NCBI RefSeq assembly: GCF_000196515.1
Contig: NC_014248.1
Span: 977,501 to 1,041,500, forward strand
Direction of reading: 5' to 3'
DNA: 64,000 nt
Source: 'Nostoc azollae' 0708
Lineage (GTDB): Bacteria; Cyanobacteriota; Cyanobacteriia; Cyanobacteriales; Nostocaceae
The notes below the pieces were generated by a model. The model was not told where the DNA came from. It saw only the letters and a program-made list of their open reading frames with translations, and ran no database searches. Shown here piece by piece: positions 50,128 to 60,387 of the stretch. The translations under genes were made by a program, and so were the position numbers. Numbering within the stretch: the stretch's first letter is position 1; each line of letters opens with the position of its first letter.

Positions 50128-51534
50128 ATGGACTCTGTTCAAGTTAAAATAGTTCCATCTTTAAATCTGGAAATTCCTCAGATCGATTCATTAACAACAG
50201 TCTTATCTTCCGAATCTAAATCTAGCTCTCGTTTTCCTAAAAATGCTATTCGTACCAGTTTACAAGCATGTACTTTAGATGCTATTTTTGCAACGATTTT
50301 TTCTATTACTACTGGGGGGATTTTACTTAGTAACTTTTTGGTGGAATTGGATGCTAGTCCAGTCGTTTTTGGGTTGCTATCCTCAATTCCCATGTTGGTA
50401 AATCTGATTCAGCCGTTGGGTGCTTATATCTCAGAGCACACTACTAGCCGCTTTCAGTATTCCATGCTTGTTTATGGAATTTCTCGGCTATTGTGGTTGA
50501 TTTTAGTAATAGGTATTTTGGGTGTAGGTTGGGGACTTATAAATTCTCAACAGTTGCTGATATTAACTCTGGTCATCGTTTTTCTTAGTCATCTTTCAGG
50601 TGGATTGGGAAGTGCATCATGGATGAGTTGGTTAGCTATCATTGTTCCCCGAAGTTTGCGCGGTAGGTATTTTGGAATCCGTAATAGTGCTACCAGCTTG
50701 ACTAATTTGCTATGTATACCTTTAGCTGGTTTAGCTGTTTCCCATTGGTATGGAGGCACTCGCCAAGGTTATGGGGTAGTTTTGTTTGTAGGTATCGTAT
50801 TTGGGTTTATTAGTCTAGGATGTCAGTATTTCAAAGTTGATGTGAATCCTCAATTACAAAATACTTGTATAGTTTATTCATCCGTAAGCAGCAAGAATGA
50901 ATTGGGTGAAATAACTATCAGTGATATGGTATCTATTCCCCAAAAGCAATGGGATGACAATATTTGGAAAAACTCTAATTTTTGGATATTTATACTGTAT
51001 TTCAGTTTATGGATGCTGGCTTTTAATCTCTGCGCCCCGTTTGTTAATCTTTATTTGTTAGAAACTTTAAATGTAGATGTGGGTTGGCTGACACTTTACA
51101 GCAGTCTGCAAGCGGGAGCAAATCTGCTGATGGTTGTGCTGTGGGGTAAGTTAGCAGATAAGGTGGGAAACCGCCCAATTTTGATATTTGCTGGAATTAT
51201 TGTTGCGGTTACGCCTTTGCTGTGGTTTGGTATTGCTAATACCAGTTTAGATATCTGGCTGTGGCTACCGCTATTGCATATTTTTATTGGTGGTACTGGG
51301 GCTGCAGTTGATTTGTGTAACAACAATATGCAAATTGGCATTACCCCAGTTAGAAATCAGTCTATTTATTTTGCGATCGCAGCGGCTATAGCTGGAGTAA
51401 CTGGTGCGTTGGGAACAACCATTGGCGGTTTTATCGCCCAATCGCCCCAATTTGGTGGTTTATTAGGCTTATTTGCCTTCTCTAGTATATTGAGACTCGC
51501 AGCATTGATACCGCTTGTATTTGTTCAGGAATAG
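50128..51534 (+). CDS. Major facilitator superfamily transporter
   Basis: A 468-residue protein with a hydrophilic N-terminus of about 45 residues and 12 predicted membrane spans. The loop between spans 2 and 3 has LGAYISEHTTSRFQYSMLVY, and a motif RSLRGRYFGIRNSATSLTNL precedes span 5. Another loop (KLADKVGNRPILIFAG) is the MFS signature of the second half. The substrate is not predictable. The frame is intact. ATG 50128 is 110 bp after a long perfect hairpin. Confidence 0.85.
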   Translation: MDSVQVKIVPSLNLEIPQIDSLTTVLSSESKSSSRFPKNAIRTSLQACTLDAIFATIFSITTGGILLSNFLVELDASPVVFGLLSSIPMLVNLIQPLGAYISEHTTSRFQYSMLVYGISRLLWLILVIGILGVGWGLINSQQLLILTLVIVFLSHLSGGLGSASWMSWLAIIVPRSLRGRYFGIRNSATSLTNLLCIPLAGLAVSHWYGGTRQGYGVVLFVGIVFGFISLGCQYFKVDVNPQLQNTCIVYSSVSSKNELGEITISDMVSIPQKQWDDNIWKNSNFWIFILYFSLWMLAFNLCAPFVNLYLLETLNVDVGWLTLYSSLQAGANLLMVVLWGKLADKVGNRPILIFAGIIVAVTPLLWFGIANTSLDIWLWLPLLHIFIGGTGAAVDLCNNNMQIGITPVRNQSIYFAIAAAIAGVTGALGTTIGGFIAQSPQFGGLLGLFAFSSILRLAALIPLVFVQE

Positions 51535-51641
51535 AGCATTGGGCATTGGGCATTGGCAATTAGTTTCTTTTCCCCACCCACCTGATCTTCCCTATCTTCC
51601 TCATCTCCCTGCCCCCTGCTTTCTTCCGAGTTCCCAGTCCC

Positions 51642-52595
51642 CTACTCCACAACAGTAGAACTAAAACTCATGCTTTCCCACATCATCATATTGGGTGTAG
51701 TTGGCATTGGTCGGTGTAAAGCTATTAGCTGTGCCAATGTCTTCTTTAATTGGGTACGGGGGACGATATCATCTACAAACCCATGTTTGAGTAAATCTTC
51801 AGCGGTTTGGAAATCTTCGGGTAGTTTTTCCCGTAATGTTTGTTCAATAACTCGTCTACCGGCAAAACCAATGGTAGCTTTTGGTTCGGCGATGATGAGA
51901 TCACCCAACATGGCAAAACTAGCGGTAACGCCTCCTGTGGTGGGATTTGTTAATACGGGAATGTATAATAAGCGGGCATCTTGATGGCGTTGTAATGCTG
52001 CGGAGATTTTCGCCATTTGCATTAAGGAAAGCATTCCTTCTTGCATTCTCGCACCACCAGAGGTACAGATGATTACTACAGGATAGCGGCGTTGTGTGGC
52101 TTGTTCAATTAAGCGGGTGAGTTTTTCACCGACAACGGAACCCATGCTACCACCCATAAAGCGGAAGTCCATGACTCCCAATGCGATGGGTAAACCGTTG
52201 ATTTGACCTAAGCCTGTTATTACTGCGTCTATTAAACCAATTTTTTCCTGGGTTTCCCGCAAGCGATCACTATAGAGTTTGCGATCGCGAAATTGCAAGG
52301 GATCAGTTGGTCGCAAATGCTCATCTAAGGGTTTCCAGGTATTTGCATCTATCAACTGACGGATACGTTCATCACTATCCACTCGATTATGATGACCACA
52401 TTCCACACAGACCATTTGATTAGCTTTCAGGTCTTTAGCATAGGTCAAAACACCACATTTAGGGCATTTATTCCATAAACCGTCTGCAATTTCTCTTTCT
52501 TGGCGTTCTAAATTGCTAGAACCTGATTTATTACGCCGATTTGCAAACCAATCAAATAGAGACTTTAAACCGCGTGATTCTTCGTTGTTTGCCAT
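51642..52595 (-). CDS. accD: Acetyl-CoA carboxylase carboxyltransferase beta subunit
   Basis: A 317-residue protein. The N-terminal zinc ribbon has Cys44-x2-Cys47 and Cys63-x2-Cys66 (CPKCGVL, CVECGHH). The crotonase-fold carboxyltransferase core has [40 protein letters not shown] and [20 protein letters not shown]. With AccA it transfers the carboxyl group from biotin to acetyl-CoA, the first step of fatty-acid synthesis. The length is normal. Upstream (minus strand) lies a TAGATTTT triplicate tract and a hairpin. It is unlinked to accA, as is usual in cyanobacteria. Confidence 0.97.
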   Translation of the reverse strand: MANNEESRGLKSLFDWFANRRNKSGSSNLERQEREIADGLWNKCPKCGVLTYAKDLKANQMVCVECGHHNRVDSDERIRQLIDANTWKPLDEHLRPTDPLQFRDRKLYSDRLRETQEKIGLIDAVITGLGQINGLPIALGVMDFRFMGGSMGSVVGEKLTRLIEQATQRRYPVVIICTSGGARMQEGMLSLMQMAKISAALQRHQDARLLYIPVLTNPTTGGVTASFAMLGDLIIAEPKATIGFAGRRVIEQTLREKLPEDFQTAEDLLKHGFVDDIVPRTQLKKTLAQLIALHRPMPTTPNMMMWESMSFSSTVVE

Positions 52596-53162
52596 TTTTA
52601 TTTTATTTAAGTAGGTATGAGGTCAAAAACAGGTCAATCAATTTGGGATATTAGATTTTAGATTTTAGATTTTGGATTGACCCCACCCCCTTTTTGTGTG
52701 GGTGTTGAGCATTTTTGATTTAAGAATGAGGTTTTCGGTTTTTGACTACATAATCTTATACTTGTAACCAATTTAGACCTGATTTTGTATTTTTTGGATA
52801 AAAATGCTGCTGCCAATACAATTCTTTTCCAGTTTTGTCAGGGGACTTAAATTATATCAACGTATCGGCAAAGGTTTGAAAATACAAAATCGCTATGAAC
52901 ATGAATCTTGCTCCCAATTCATCATGTTTATTACTTAATAATAAGCATGATGAATGTATGGCATTAGTTGTATTTGCCAATAGCCAGAAGTTTTGTTTGA
53001 GGGTAATACAAGTAACAGGTTAATCTTACCAAAATATAAAGATAAAATGAAGTCATGCTGGTTACAGTCATGGTGGATGTAGGTTCATTGGGATGATAAA
53101 AAAAGACATTTAAATTGGATATTCAAGAAAGGAGATCTTCAAATTTGAATTTGTTTTTTATG
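52596..53162. other. Spacer between accD and the prepilin peptidase gene
   Basis: About 570 bp without a credible frame. It holds three tandem TAGATTTT units (52650-52675), a C-rich stretch pairing with GTGGG (52681-52703), and the inverted repeat at 52917-52955. It should include the accD promoter and the end of the peptidase transcript. Confidence 0.6.
52917..52955. repeat. Inverted repeat, 17-bp arms with one mismatch
   Basis: Arms 52917-52933 and 52939-52955 pair except for one T-G position, around CTTAA (arm begins ATTCATCATG). It lies between the peptidase stop and the accD start and could end the peptidase transcript, though no T-run is present. Confidence 0.8.
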
Positions 53163-53984
53163 TCAAGATACAGGTAGAAATAAACGTAAGTAATAAGACA
53201 AAATACCTTGCCCGGTAAAAAGAGTAATTACTGCTCCCAAAGCCAAGAAAGGACCAAAAGGCATCTTTTCTCCTATTTTATGACGTGACCGCACAATTAC
53301 GCCTCCACCTACTAATACTCCCAAGAAACAGGCAATAAAACAAGCTATGAGTAAATGTTGCCAACCTAACCAAGTTCCCATCATAGCTGCTAATTTGGCA
53401 TCACCTGCACCCATAACAGGTTTACCATAGATGAGAGAACCAAGAATTGAGATGCTATCAAACAGCCATAAACCCAGGACTGCACCACCTATACCGAATA
53501 TCAGGCGTTTTACTACACTGACTAAGCTAGGTTCTAATAAAAAACCGAAACCTATTTGAAAGACCAAACCTAATAATAAACCTGACTTAGTAAGTGGATG
53601 AGGTAAGGTCATGGTATCCCAGTCTATGAAGGATAGCGCTAATAACCAACTGCAAAAAGCCCAATAACCTATGGTCAAAATTGAAAATTGAAAGACCCAA
53701 AATATGATTAAAAATATTATGCCTGTTATCCCCTCTAGGACAGGATAACGGCGAGAAATTTTACTTTTGCAATAACGGCATCGTCCTTTTAACCACAACC
53801 AGCCCAGAACCGGCACATTATCATAAGCTTTGAGTCTGTTTAAACAATGAGGGCACCGAGAAGGTGGCCAAAGTAAGGATAATCCAGAAGGTAGACGATA
53901 AACCACAACATTGATAAAGCTACCAATAGAAGCACCCAAAACAAAGACAATGATACTGGCAGAGACGATAATCAAAACGTCCAT
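53163..53984 (-). CDS. pilD: Prepilin peptidase (type IV leader peptidase)
   Basis: A 273-residue integral membrane aspartic protease. The N-terminal cytoplasmic loop has the zinc-binding pairs Cys44-x2-Cys47 and Cys69-x2-Cys72 and the methyltransferase segment NVVVYRLPSG. The catalytic aspartates lie in DWDTMTLP (Asp121/123 region) and GAGDAK (Asp195). It cleaves and N-methylates type IV prepilins at the inner membrane for motility and competence. Seven to eight spans are predicted. ATG 53984 begins directly with the first span. It is on the same strand as leuB and the 86-residue gene. Confidence 0.95.
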   Translation of the reverse strand: MDVLIIVSASIIVFVLGASIGSFINVVVYRLPSGLSLLWPPSRCPHCLNRLKAYDNVPVLGWLWLKGRCRYCKSKISRRYPVLEGITGIIFLIIFWVFQFSILTIGYWAFCSWLLALSFIDWDTMTLPHPLTKSGLLLGLVFQIGFGFLLEPSLVSVVKRLIFGIGGAVLGLWLFDSISILGSLIYGKPVMGAGDAKLAAMMGTWLGWQHLLIACFIACFLGVLVGGGVIVRSRHKIGEKMPFGPFLALGAVITLFTGQGILSYYLRLFLPVS

Positions 53985-54090
53985 ATTGTTAGTTATCAGT
54001 TATCAGTAAAAAAAGGCAATAGGTAATAGGCAATAGGCACAAATTTTTGAATTTTGAATTCATTTTTCACCTGTTTCCTGTTCTCTGTTA

Positions 54091-54351
54091 CTAATACATA
54101 TACGATTCAATTTGATTTAACGGTACAAAACATTCTTGCGGTAACAGCACTGGGTTTTGGGTAAAAATAACCTTTCCTCGATAGGTTAGGCGACTAATTG
54201 CTACTCCTGAAGGTTGCCCGATGATTTCGGGATGTACCTCGCAGTAAGTGTAATAAATATGACCAGCTGCTTTGATGACGGTAGGATCAACCAAAGGCAT
54301 GTGGTTTTGTGGTGCAGAATAATTTGCCTGTCCTTGTTGTGTAGCGTACAC
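54091..54351 (-). CDS. Conserved cyanobacterial hypothetical protein (86 aa)
   Basis: An 86-residue soluble protein I recognise only as a cyanobacterial conserved hypothetical. Recognisable segments are MPLVDPTVIKAAGHIYYTYC, SGVAISRLTYRGKVIFTQNP and LNQIESYMY. There is no membrane span or known motif. It lies between leuB (91 bp upstream) and pilD (106 bp downstream) on the same strand. The frame is intact while neighbouring regions carry many pseudogenes, which suggests it is used. The function is unknown. Confidence 0.7.
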   Translation of the reverse strand: MYATQQGQANYSAPQNHMPLVDPTVIKAAGHIYYTYCEVHPEIIGQPSGVAISRLTYRGKVIFTQNPVLLPQECFVPLNQIESYMY

Positions 54352-54442
54352 TATTGGCTTTTAGGTGATTTATAGATTTGCTTCTAGTTTATCCGAAACT
54401 TTTAGCAAAAAATGTGAGAATATTCAACCTGTGATGAGGAAG

Positions 54443-55531
54443 TTATTTTGCTTCTAGGATTTGAATCAGCTCGTTACCCATAGCCTGACAACCTAACAGA
54501 TTCATGCCTTCAGACATGATATCTCCTGTGCGATAGCCTTGTTGTAAAACCTGTAACACTCCATTTTCAATCAAATCTGCTGCCTCTGCTTGGTTTAAAG
54601 CGTAACGTAACATCATTGCCGCACTAAGAATCTGTGCCAAGGGGTTAGCTTTATCCTGACCAGCAATATCAGGGGCTGAACCGTGAACAGGTTCAAATAC
54701 ACCGGGGACAGAAGCACCCAAACTCGCGGAAGGTAACATTCCAATACTACCAGTCAGCATGGCCGCCGCATCAGAGAGAATATCCCCAAATAAGTTGCCT
54801 GTAACGATGGTGTCGAACTGCTTGGGAGCGCGGACTAATTGCATAGCGGCATTATCTACATATAAGTGAGACAGTTCTATATCTGGATATTGTGAAGCCA
54901 GTTTAGTCATACCTTTTCGCCACAGTTGGGAAACTTCTAACACATTAGCTTTATCCACAGAACAGAGTTTACCACCGCGCTTTCGTGCTGTTTCAAAGGC
55001 GACTCTGCCAATGCGGTCAATTTCTGACTCGCTGTAAACCATTGTATTGACACCACGCTTTTCTCCGGTTTCCGCGGCAAAGATGCCTTTGGGTTTACCA
55101 AAATAAATTCCCCCTGTCAGTTCTCGCACCACCATAATATCCACACCTTCTATAACTTCTCGTTTCAAGGTGGAAGCGTCAATTAATTGGGGCAAAATTT
55201 TGGCAGGACGCAAATTAGCAAATAATTCCAAACCAGCCCGCAGTCCTAATAAACCCGCTTCAGGACGTAGGTGAGAGGGTAAAGAATCCCATTTGTAACC
55301 ACCAATAGCGGCAAGTAAGACTGCATCACTATTACGGCAAGTATATAGAGTAGCAGCAGGTAAGGGTTCCCCGGTTGCGTCAATAGCTGCACCACCGATG
55401 AGGGCTGTTTGAAACTCAAAAGAAATATCAAACCGTTGTCCGACGATTTTTAGTACGTCTACCGCTACGGACATAATTTCAGGGCCAATGCCATCGCCGG
55501 GAAGTAATGTAATGCGGTAGTTCTGAGTCAT
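54443..55531 (-). CDS. leuB: 3-isopropylmalate dehydrogenase
   Basis: A 362-residue enzyme of the isocitrate/isopropylmalate dehydrogenase family, third step of leucine synthesis (oxidative decarboxylation of 3-isopropylmalate with NAD). The start [20 protein letters not shown], the substrate loop [14 protein letters not shown], the metal site [19 protein letters not shown] and the NAD motif [17 protein letters not shown] are complete. The length is normal. ATG 55531 fits the family N-terminus. Upstream lies a 50-bp perfect palindrome. Confidence 0.97.
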   Translation of the reverse strand: MTQNYRITLLPGDGIGPEIMSVAVDVLKIVGQRFDISFEFQTALIGGAAIDATGEPLPAATLYTCRNSDAVLLAAIGGYKWDSLPSHLRPEAGLLGLRAGLELFANLRPAKILPQLIDASTLKREVIEGVDIMVVRELTGGIYFGKPKGIFAAETGEKRGVNTMVYSESEIDRIGRVAFETARKRGGKLCSVDKANVLEVSQLWRKGMTKLASQYPDIELSHLYVDNAAMQLVRAPKQFDTIVTGNLFGDILSDAAAMLTGSIGMLPSASLGASVPGVFEPVHGSAPDIAGQDKANPLAQILSAAMMLRYALNQAEAADLIENGVLQVLQQGYRTGDIMSEGMNLLGCQAMGNELIQILEAK

Positions 55532-55662
55532 AGCTAATTAGGATGATGTAAAGTTGGGCAGATTTATTATCATACAAAGCAAGTGTACCCATTGGATGGT
55601 CAATTTATTGATTCATCAGGATTTAACACCTTAAAGAAATAGAAAATCAATCATATTTGTAG

Positions 55663-55712
55663 AAATTAGCTGTATGTTTGTTTTATTAATAAAACAAACA
55701 TACAGCTAATTT
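55663..55712. repeat. Perfect 50-bp palindrome
   Basis: The left half 55663-55687 and right half 55688-55712 are exact complements (the sequence starts AAATTAGCTGTATG). It ends one base before the ATG of the mscS remnant and lies 130 bp upstream of leuB, so it spans the divergent promoter region and would hide the mscS ribosome site in a hairpin. Confidence 0.9.
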
Positions 55713-57432
55713 ATGAATTTCCAAGCAATTACTAAAGTTGCGATCAGACTTTTGACTACTGTCGGACTCAACGTAGTTGGTGGAATTCTGCTGTTATTTA
55801 TCGGTCTGCATTTGATTGATTTTGGCATCAGGTTATTAAGACGTGCCTTTAGAAGCTAACAGATTGAACAAACACTAATTAACTATCTGTTAAATACTTT
55901 TTTGGTGACGTTGAGAATTGTTTTGATTGTGGCAGTTCTCAGCTTTTCTGGCATTGAAACCACTTCCTTTACGGTATTACTAGCTACTGCTGGTATTGCT
56001 ATTGGTGCAGCATGGGGAGGACTGTTAGCCAACTTTGCAGCAGGAGCATTTTTAATTATTTTCCGACCCTTCCAGGTTGGTGATTTCATTACTGCTGGAG
56101 GTGTCACAGGAACGGTAACAGAAATAGGACTGTTTACCACTGCTTTAAACACACCAGATAATAGAGAGGTCCGAAAATTTAGAAAGGAGTCTGTGTCTGG
56201 CTTTCCATAGTGTTAAGATGAGGAAAGAGCGAAGGCAAGAATCAGGGTTGGGAATAGTTACGGATAGTTCCTATCCATGAAGATGTTGATGACAAATTCA
56301 TAACTGACCTCATATCCATAACATGTATGAAATGGGCAACACTCATGAACCAGTTCCTAATGTGACTAAACCACCAATAGTTAGTAAGAATTACTTGTAA
56401 GTAAATTGGGTAATTCAGGGGAAATCTTTGTTCAGGTAAGGTACCCGGAATGTTCTTACAAGTCTAATGACCTATTCAACAACAATACCCTTGGTGGAAA
56501 ACTCTTTGTTTCCTGCCTTTTGTTCTAAGTTGCCATGGCATAATCACTACCATGTTTTTCTACCTATTTAAGGAGACTAGCAGGGAAAACATTTCCTAAT
56601 ATCTCTAGCCAGTAATAAAATGTGTCCTTTGCTTCCGTTTTCCATATACGGAAATGGAAACCTAAAACCTCAAATGTTGGCATTTTCCTCCAATAGAACA
56701 AGCATAGAGATACCTATTCTTTTCTCTCTAGTTTCCCTTTCGCCCCTCCTCCTTTCTGATTTATACCTATCTTTTTACTTTCTATGTCACCTTGAAGTTT
56801 TTTATGCCACATTTCACCTTGGGTTAACAAGTCTTGACACTGATGGTTAGTTATTCCCTGTATTTGTTTTGTAGGATGTGGATATTCTTGAATATAGTTG
56901 ATTTAGTAGATTTTTCCTTTTGGTACACCCTCAAAATTCCCTTCTACCATTTTTTTCACACCAAGTTAATTTTCCTGACAGGTATTTTATGATGACAACT
57001 GTCGCCAATAACAAAATTTTTGCTGATAATATTCAGAATTATTCTGCTAATCCTTATAGTCGTGTTAATTGGCTGGCTCAACTCGCTCATGAAGTTGATC
57101 ATAACCAGGCGATCACACTTTTCAAAGCCAAAGTCAGCCAAATTCCCAACGTTCTTGACAGCCCAGCACCAGATGTAGAAATTATCACCTTTAACTTAGC
57201 AGGTCCTGTTCTGGCTGTCCATCCCTACTGTAACAATGACTACTATTGGCAAGTTTATTTTGACACAAATAAAGCTATCCTGGAAACCTTTGGAGAAGCA
57301 GGATATGCAGTTCCTAACAGCGTTATACAGTCAATAATTGATCTCAGTATGACTGTTATAGTTTCATCCTGTCACCATCTGAAAGAAGTTGATACTGAAA
57401 CAAAAAGTCAAGCTTGCATTTCAAAAAATTAA
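55713..57432 (+). pseudogene. MscS-family mechanosensitive channel, stop and insertion
   Basis: ATG 55713 opens MNFQAITKVAIRLLTTVGLN with membrane spans. A TAA near 55857 interrupts but the frame goes on (QIEQTLINYLLNTFLVTLRI, GIAIGAAWGGLLANFAAGAF, the pore helix and FRPFQVGDFITAGG). After NTPDN (56160) about 825 bp of decayed transposon follow. The C-terminal domain resumes at 56990 as MTTVANNKIFADNIQNYSAN, VDHNQAITLFKAKVSQIPNV and FGEAGYAVPN, to 57432. The channel would release solutes under hypo-osmotic shock; it is lost here. Confidence 0.85.
56164..56988 (-). mobile_element. Decayed DDE_Tnp_4/IS5-like element inside mscS
   Basis: The minus strand holds pieces of a transposase: GEMWHKKLQGDIESKKIGIN, NQKGGGAKGKLERKE, TFEVLGFHFRIWKTEAKDTF, FYYWLEILGNVFPASLL and, near the C-terminus, VIRLVRTFRVPYLN and LTIGGLVTLGTGS. 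A large internal part holding most catalytic residues is missing. The boundaries come from where MscS homology stops and resumes; no clean target duplication was found. Confidence 0.6.
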
Positions 57433-57871
57433 CAAAAATTAGTACTAAGTAAGGCTGATACTTTGCCTATTTTTTTTGAGAGAATGCTAGAAAATTGGTA
57501 AATGCGATCGCGACCAACTTTTTATCCTAAAACTTGTTTCCATCTTCCCTTGGGCAGCTATACAACAATTAGCAACAGTAACAGTTTTCATGACTGTACT
57601 GGCTGATTTTACAGTTCTAGCGTTGTTAAACTTCCAATTAAGAAACAAGTCAGAGTTTTGGGTTAATCTGCCACCAAAGCATTATTAGCAGCAAGATAAC
57701 ACAGGAATATTCAGCTGTTATTTATCCAAGGTAGGCAATATCTACGAAGACATTTCAACTTGTCTGTGTCTAGATACTCTACTTCTTCAAGAAATGGGGG
57801 ATATATTTATTGCCATTTTTGTATAAAATCGGTATTGCAAATCACTACATAAATATGCACCTGATGAATTT
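57433..57871. other. Spacer with possible membrane-protein debris
   Basis: Between mscS and purT one frame reads LFPWAAIQQLATVTVFMTVL, then ADFTVLALLNFQLRNKSEF, hydrophobic and gene-like but only about 50 codons long. It may be the end of another lost membrane protein. No terminator or other repeat is clear, apart from a HIP1-like GCGATCGCG near 57504. Confidence 0.35.
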
Positions 57872-59041
57872 ATGAAAACATCGCTCCAACTACCCCAAAA
57901 ATTGATGCTGCTAGGTTCAGGAGAACTAGGCAAAGAATTTGTAATTGCTGCTCAACGCTTAGGCAATTATGTAATTGCAATTGACCGCTATGCTAATGCT
58001 CCTGCTATGCAGGTTGCTGATTGTAGTGAAGTAATTTCTATGCTGAGTGCAGATGATTTAGAAACAGTAGTAACTAAACATCAGCCAGATTTTATTATAC
58101 CAGAAATTGAAGCAATTAGAACTGAAAAATTACAGGAATTCGAACAACGTGGAATCATAGTTATACCAACTGCTACTGCGACTAATTACACAATGAATCG
58201 GGATATAATTCGCGAACTGGCACATCAAGAATTAGGTGTAAGAACAGCTGAATATCGGTATGCATTCACTTTAGAAGAACTGATTACAGTTTCTGACGAA
58301 ATTGGATTTCCTAACGTCGTTAAACCTGTGATGTCATCATCGGGAAAAGGTCAATCTGTAGTCCAAGATAGAACAGAAGTTGAAAAAGCTTGGAGTTATG
58401 CGATTTCTAACTCTAGAGGTGATAGCCAAAAGATAATTGTCGAAGAATTTATTAACTTTGAAATCGAAATTACATTACTGACAATTAAGCAATGGGATGC
58501 ACCAACAATATTCTGTCCTCCCATTGGACACAGTCAAGAAAGAGGTGATTATCAAGAATCTTGGCAACCAGCAAATATTTCTGAAGATAAAATATTAGCA
58601 TCTCAAGAAATTGCCAAAAAAGTTACTGATGCTTTAGGAGGTGCAGGAATCTTTGGAGTAGAATTTTTCATTACTAAAGATGAAGTCATTTTTTCTGAGC
58701 TTTCACCCCGACCTCATGATACAGGAATGGTAACATTAATCTCACAAAATCTGAATGAATTTGAATTACATCTGCGAGCAATCTTAGGCTTACCTATTCC
58801 CCACATTGAACAGTTAGGTTTTTCAGCGAGTGCAGTTATTTTAGCCTCTGAAAAATCTGATTCTATTGCTTTTACTGGTGTTGCTGATGCGTTAGCTGAA
58901 AAAGATGTAGATATTCAGTTATTTGGTAAACCAACTGCTCATCCCTATCGACGAATGGGGGTAGCTTTGGCTAAAGGTACTGATGTTGAAGATGCGAGAG
59001 AAAAAGCAACTACAGCAGCAAGTAAGGTGAAATTGATTTAA
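57872..59041 (+). CDS. purT: Formate-dependent GAR transformylase
   Basis: A 389-residue ATP-grasp enzyme. It converts glycinamide ribonucleotide, ATP and formate to formyl-GAR in purine synthesis. The N-terminal LMLLGSGELGKEFVIAAQRL, IIPEIEAIRTEKL, PNVVKPVMSSSGKGQSVV (ATP-binding loop), GVEFFITKDEVIFSELSPRP and HDTGMVTLISQNLNEFELHL are characteristic of PurT rather than PurK. The length agrees with the E. coli enzyme (392 residues). ATG 57872 is well placed. A GTGAGTGC hairpin follows the stop by 16 bp. Confidence 0.96.
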   Translation: MKTSLQLPQKLMLLGSGELGKEFVIAAQRLGNYVIAIDRYANAPAMQVADCSEVISMLSADDLETVVTKHQPDFIIPEIEAIRTEKLQEFEQRGIIVIPTATATNYTMNRDIIRELAHQELGVRTAEYRYAFTLEELITVSDEIGFPNVVKPVMSSSGKGQSVVQDRTEVEKAWSYAISNSRGDSQKIIVEEFINFEIEITLLTIKQWDAPTIFCPPIGHSQERGDYQESWQPANISEDKILASQEIAKKVTDALGGAGIFGVEFFITKDEVIFSELSPRPHDTGMVTLISQNLNEFELHLRAILGLPIPHIEQLGFSASAVILASEKSDSIAFTGVADALAEKDVDIQLFGKPTAHPYRRMGVALAKGTDVEDAREKATTAASKVKLI

Positions 59042-59056
59042 ATATATTTAAATATG

Positions 59057-59076
59057 GTGAGTGCCTAAGCACTCAC
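59057..59076 (+). terminator. Hairpin after purT
   Basis: GTGAGTGC (59057-59064) and GCACTCAC (59069-59076) form a perfect 8-bp stem with loop CTAA, 16 bp after the purT stop. No T-run follows, so termination here is probable but not certain. Confidence 0.5.
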
Positions 59077-59158
59077 TACGAACCTTGAATAATTGAGGAT
59101 TACTATAGACTTTTTGGCTATTTTATGGGTGAAATACAGCAAATATAATAGTCTATTT

Positions 59159-59290
59159 ATGAATGATTTAGCCAAAATTATTCAAGAGTTTAACATCACC
59201 TCAGACGACATGGAGCAAAGTATTTCGATCAAACCCAGGTTAAAAATTTGGAAGCAGCTAAGAGGTGAATTTCTTCTGGTGTTTGGATAG
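59159..59290 (+). CDS. Doubtful small open frame (43 aa)
   Basis: MNDLAKIIQEFNITSDDMEQ and SIKPRLKIWKQLRGEFLLVF form a short, well-behaved sequence with a helix-rich N-terminus. I do not recognise it. No clear ribosome site is seen. It may be the start of a truncated regulator gene or chance. Confidence 0.25.
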   Translation: MNDLAKIIQEFNITSDDMEQSISIKPRLKIWKQLRGEFLLVFG

Positions 59291-59343
59291 TTCCTTTCTC
59301 CTTTATGCTGGTGGAATGATTGATTATCCAATCTACCAATTGC

Positions 59344-59998
59344 TTACCTGTTGGGGTATTTATGCAGTTTTTTCAGCCAAATTACTTTAGCTTGTTTTGC
59401 TGCTCTTAAAGCTACAGATTCAGCTAATTGTACTTCTACAGCTTCTCGAAAGCTATCAAACAAGCGAATATGAACTAGATCAATATAATCAACTGCTAGA
59501 TTTTACTTTTCTAGTCTTTTTATTAAAAATTTATCTAATGTAGTTTCTATATCTCCACGTCTGGTAATTGTTTCTTCGGCAGTATATTGGGCAAGTACTG
59601 ATTTTAGAATTTCTTCTGTTCCTAGATTTATAATAATTTTTTTAATTATATCTTTGTTCTTCACCAATTTGTTGAAAAATATGGTTTGCTCCTTCTGGTC
59701 TAATATGCCAATTAAGCGCAAGATCCATAAAAACACTTTCTGCATCTTTAGACGCACCTTCAGCCGATATTGTCTGTTTGTTAATTCTAATACTGATTTT
59801 TTTAACTGTATTGACTATAGGAATAATGAGGTGTATTCCTCCTCCTACTCCTAATACCTGATGTTGAACTGGACCAAATTTCATTAGTATACCACCCTCA
59901 CCAGCATTAACTATGACAATAGGCGTGAGTAATATGGTAAGTAAACAGATTAAAGCCGTCAGTTTACCAGCATTGTTTAGAGTGTTATATTTTTTCAT
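59344..59998 (-). pseudogene. SPFH/prohibitin-family membrane protein, frameshifted
   Basis: The N-terminal frame (ATG 59998) has one membrane span (LTALICLLTILLTPIVIVNA) and the SPFH start VNAGEGGILMKFGPVQHQVL ... SVFMDLALNWHI, and ends at about 59642. The next frame gives NLGTEEILKSVLAQYTAEET and TRRGDIETTLDKFLIKRL, stops at TAG/TAA near 59503, and the tail VDYIDLVHIRLFDSFREAVE continues to 59344. The C-terminal helical region is shortened. Prohibitin-like proteins scaffold membrane domains; this copy is broken by at least one frameshift and one stop. Confidence 0.8.
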
Positions 59999-60387
59999 CT
60001 CTGGCTAAGATTTCTCATATTTTTTATTTACAAAAAATTTTGTAATTTTATTGATTCTAAAAGTTTGATAATATGATTTTCTTCCTCAAAATACACTAAA
60101 TGTACCAGACTACCGTAGTTACTAAGCAGTACTTATATTGTAATATACGCAATTGATACTAAAAGGCATTATTCATCTTGGTAATGCAAAAAAATATATT
60201 CAGGATAAATGTATTCACAAATACCGCAATCTTGAAATTTTTGTGAAATACTGGCGGATTAGCATAATCTACAGTAATTTGATGTAGATACTGTATATTA
60301 GAATCTTTGTCTAAATTACTCCACAGAATTTACAACTAGGATATCAACCGATCATGATACAACTATTTTTTAAAGAAGAATCTCAAG

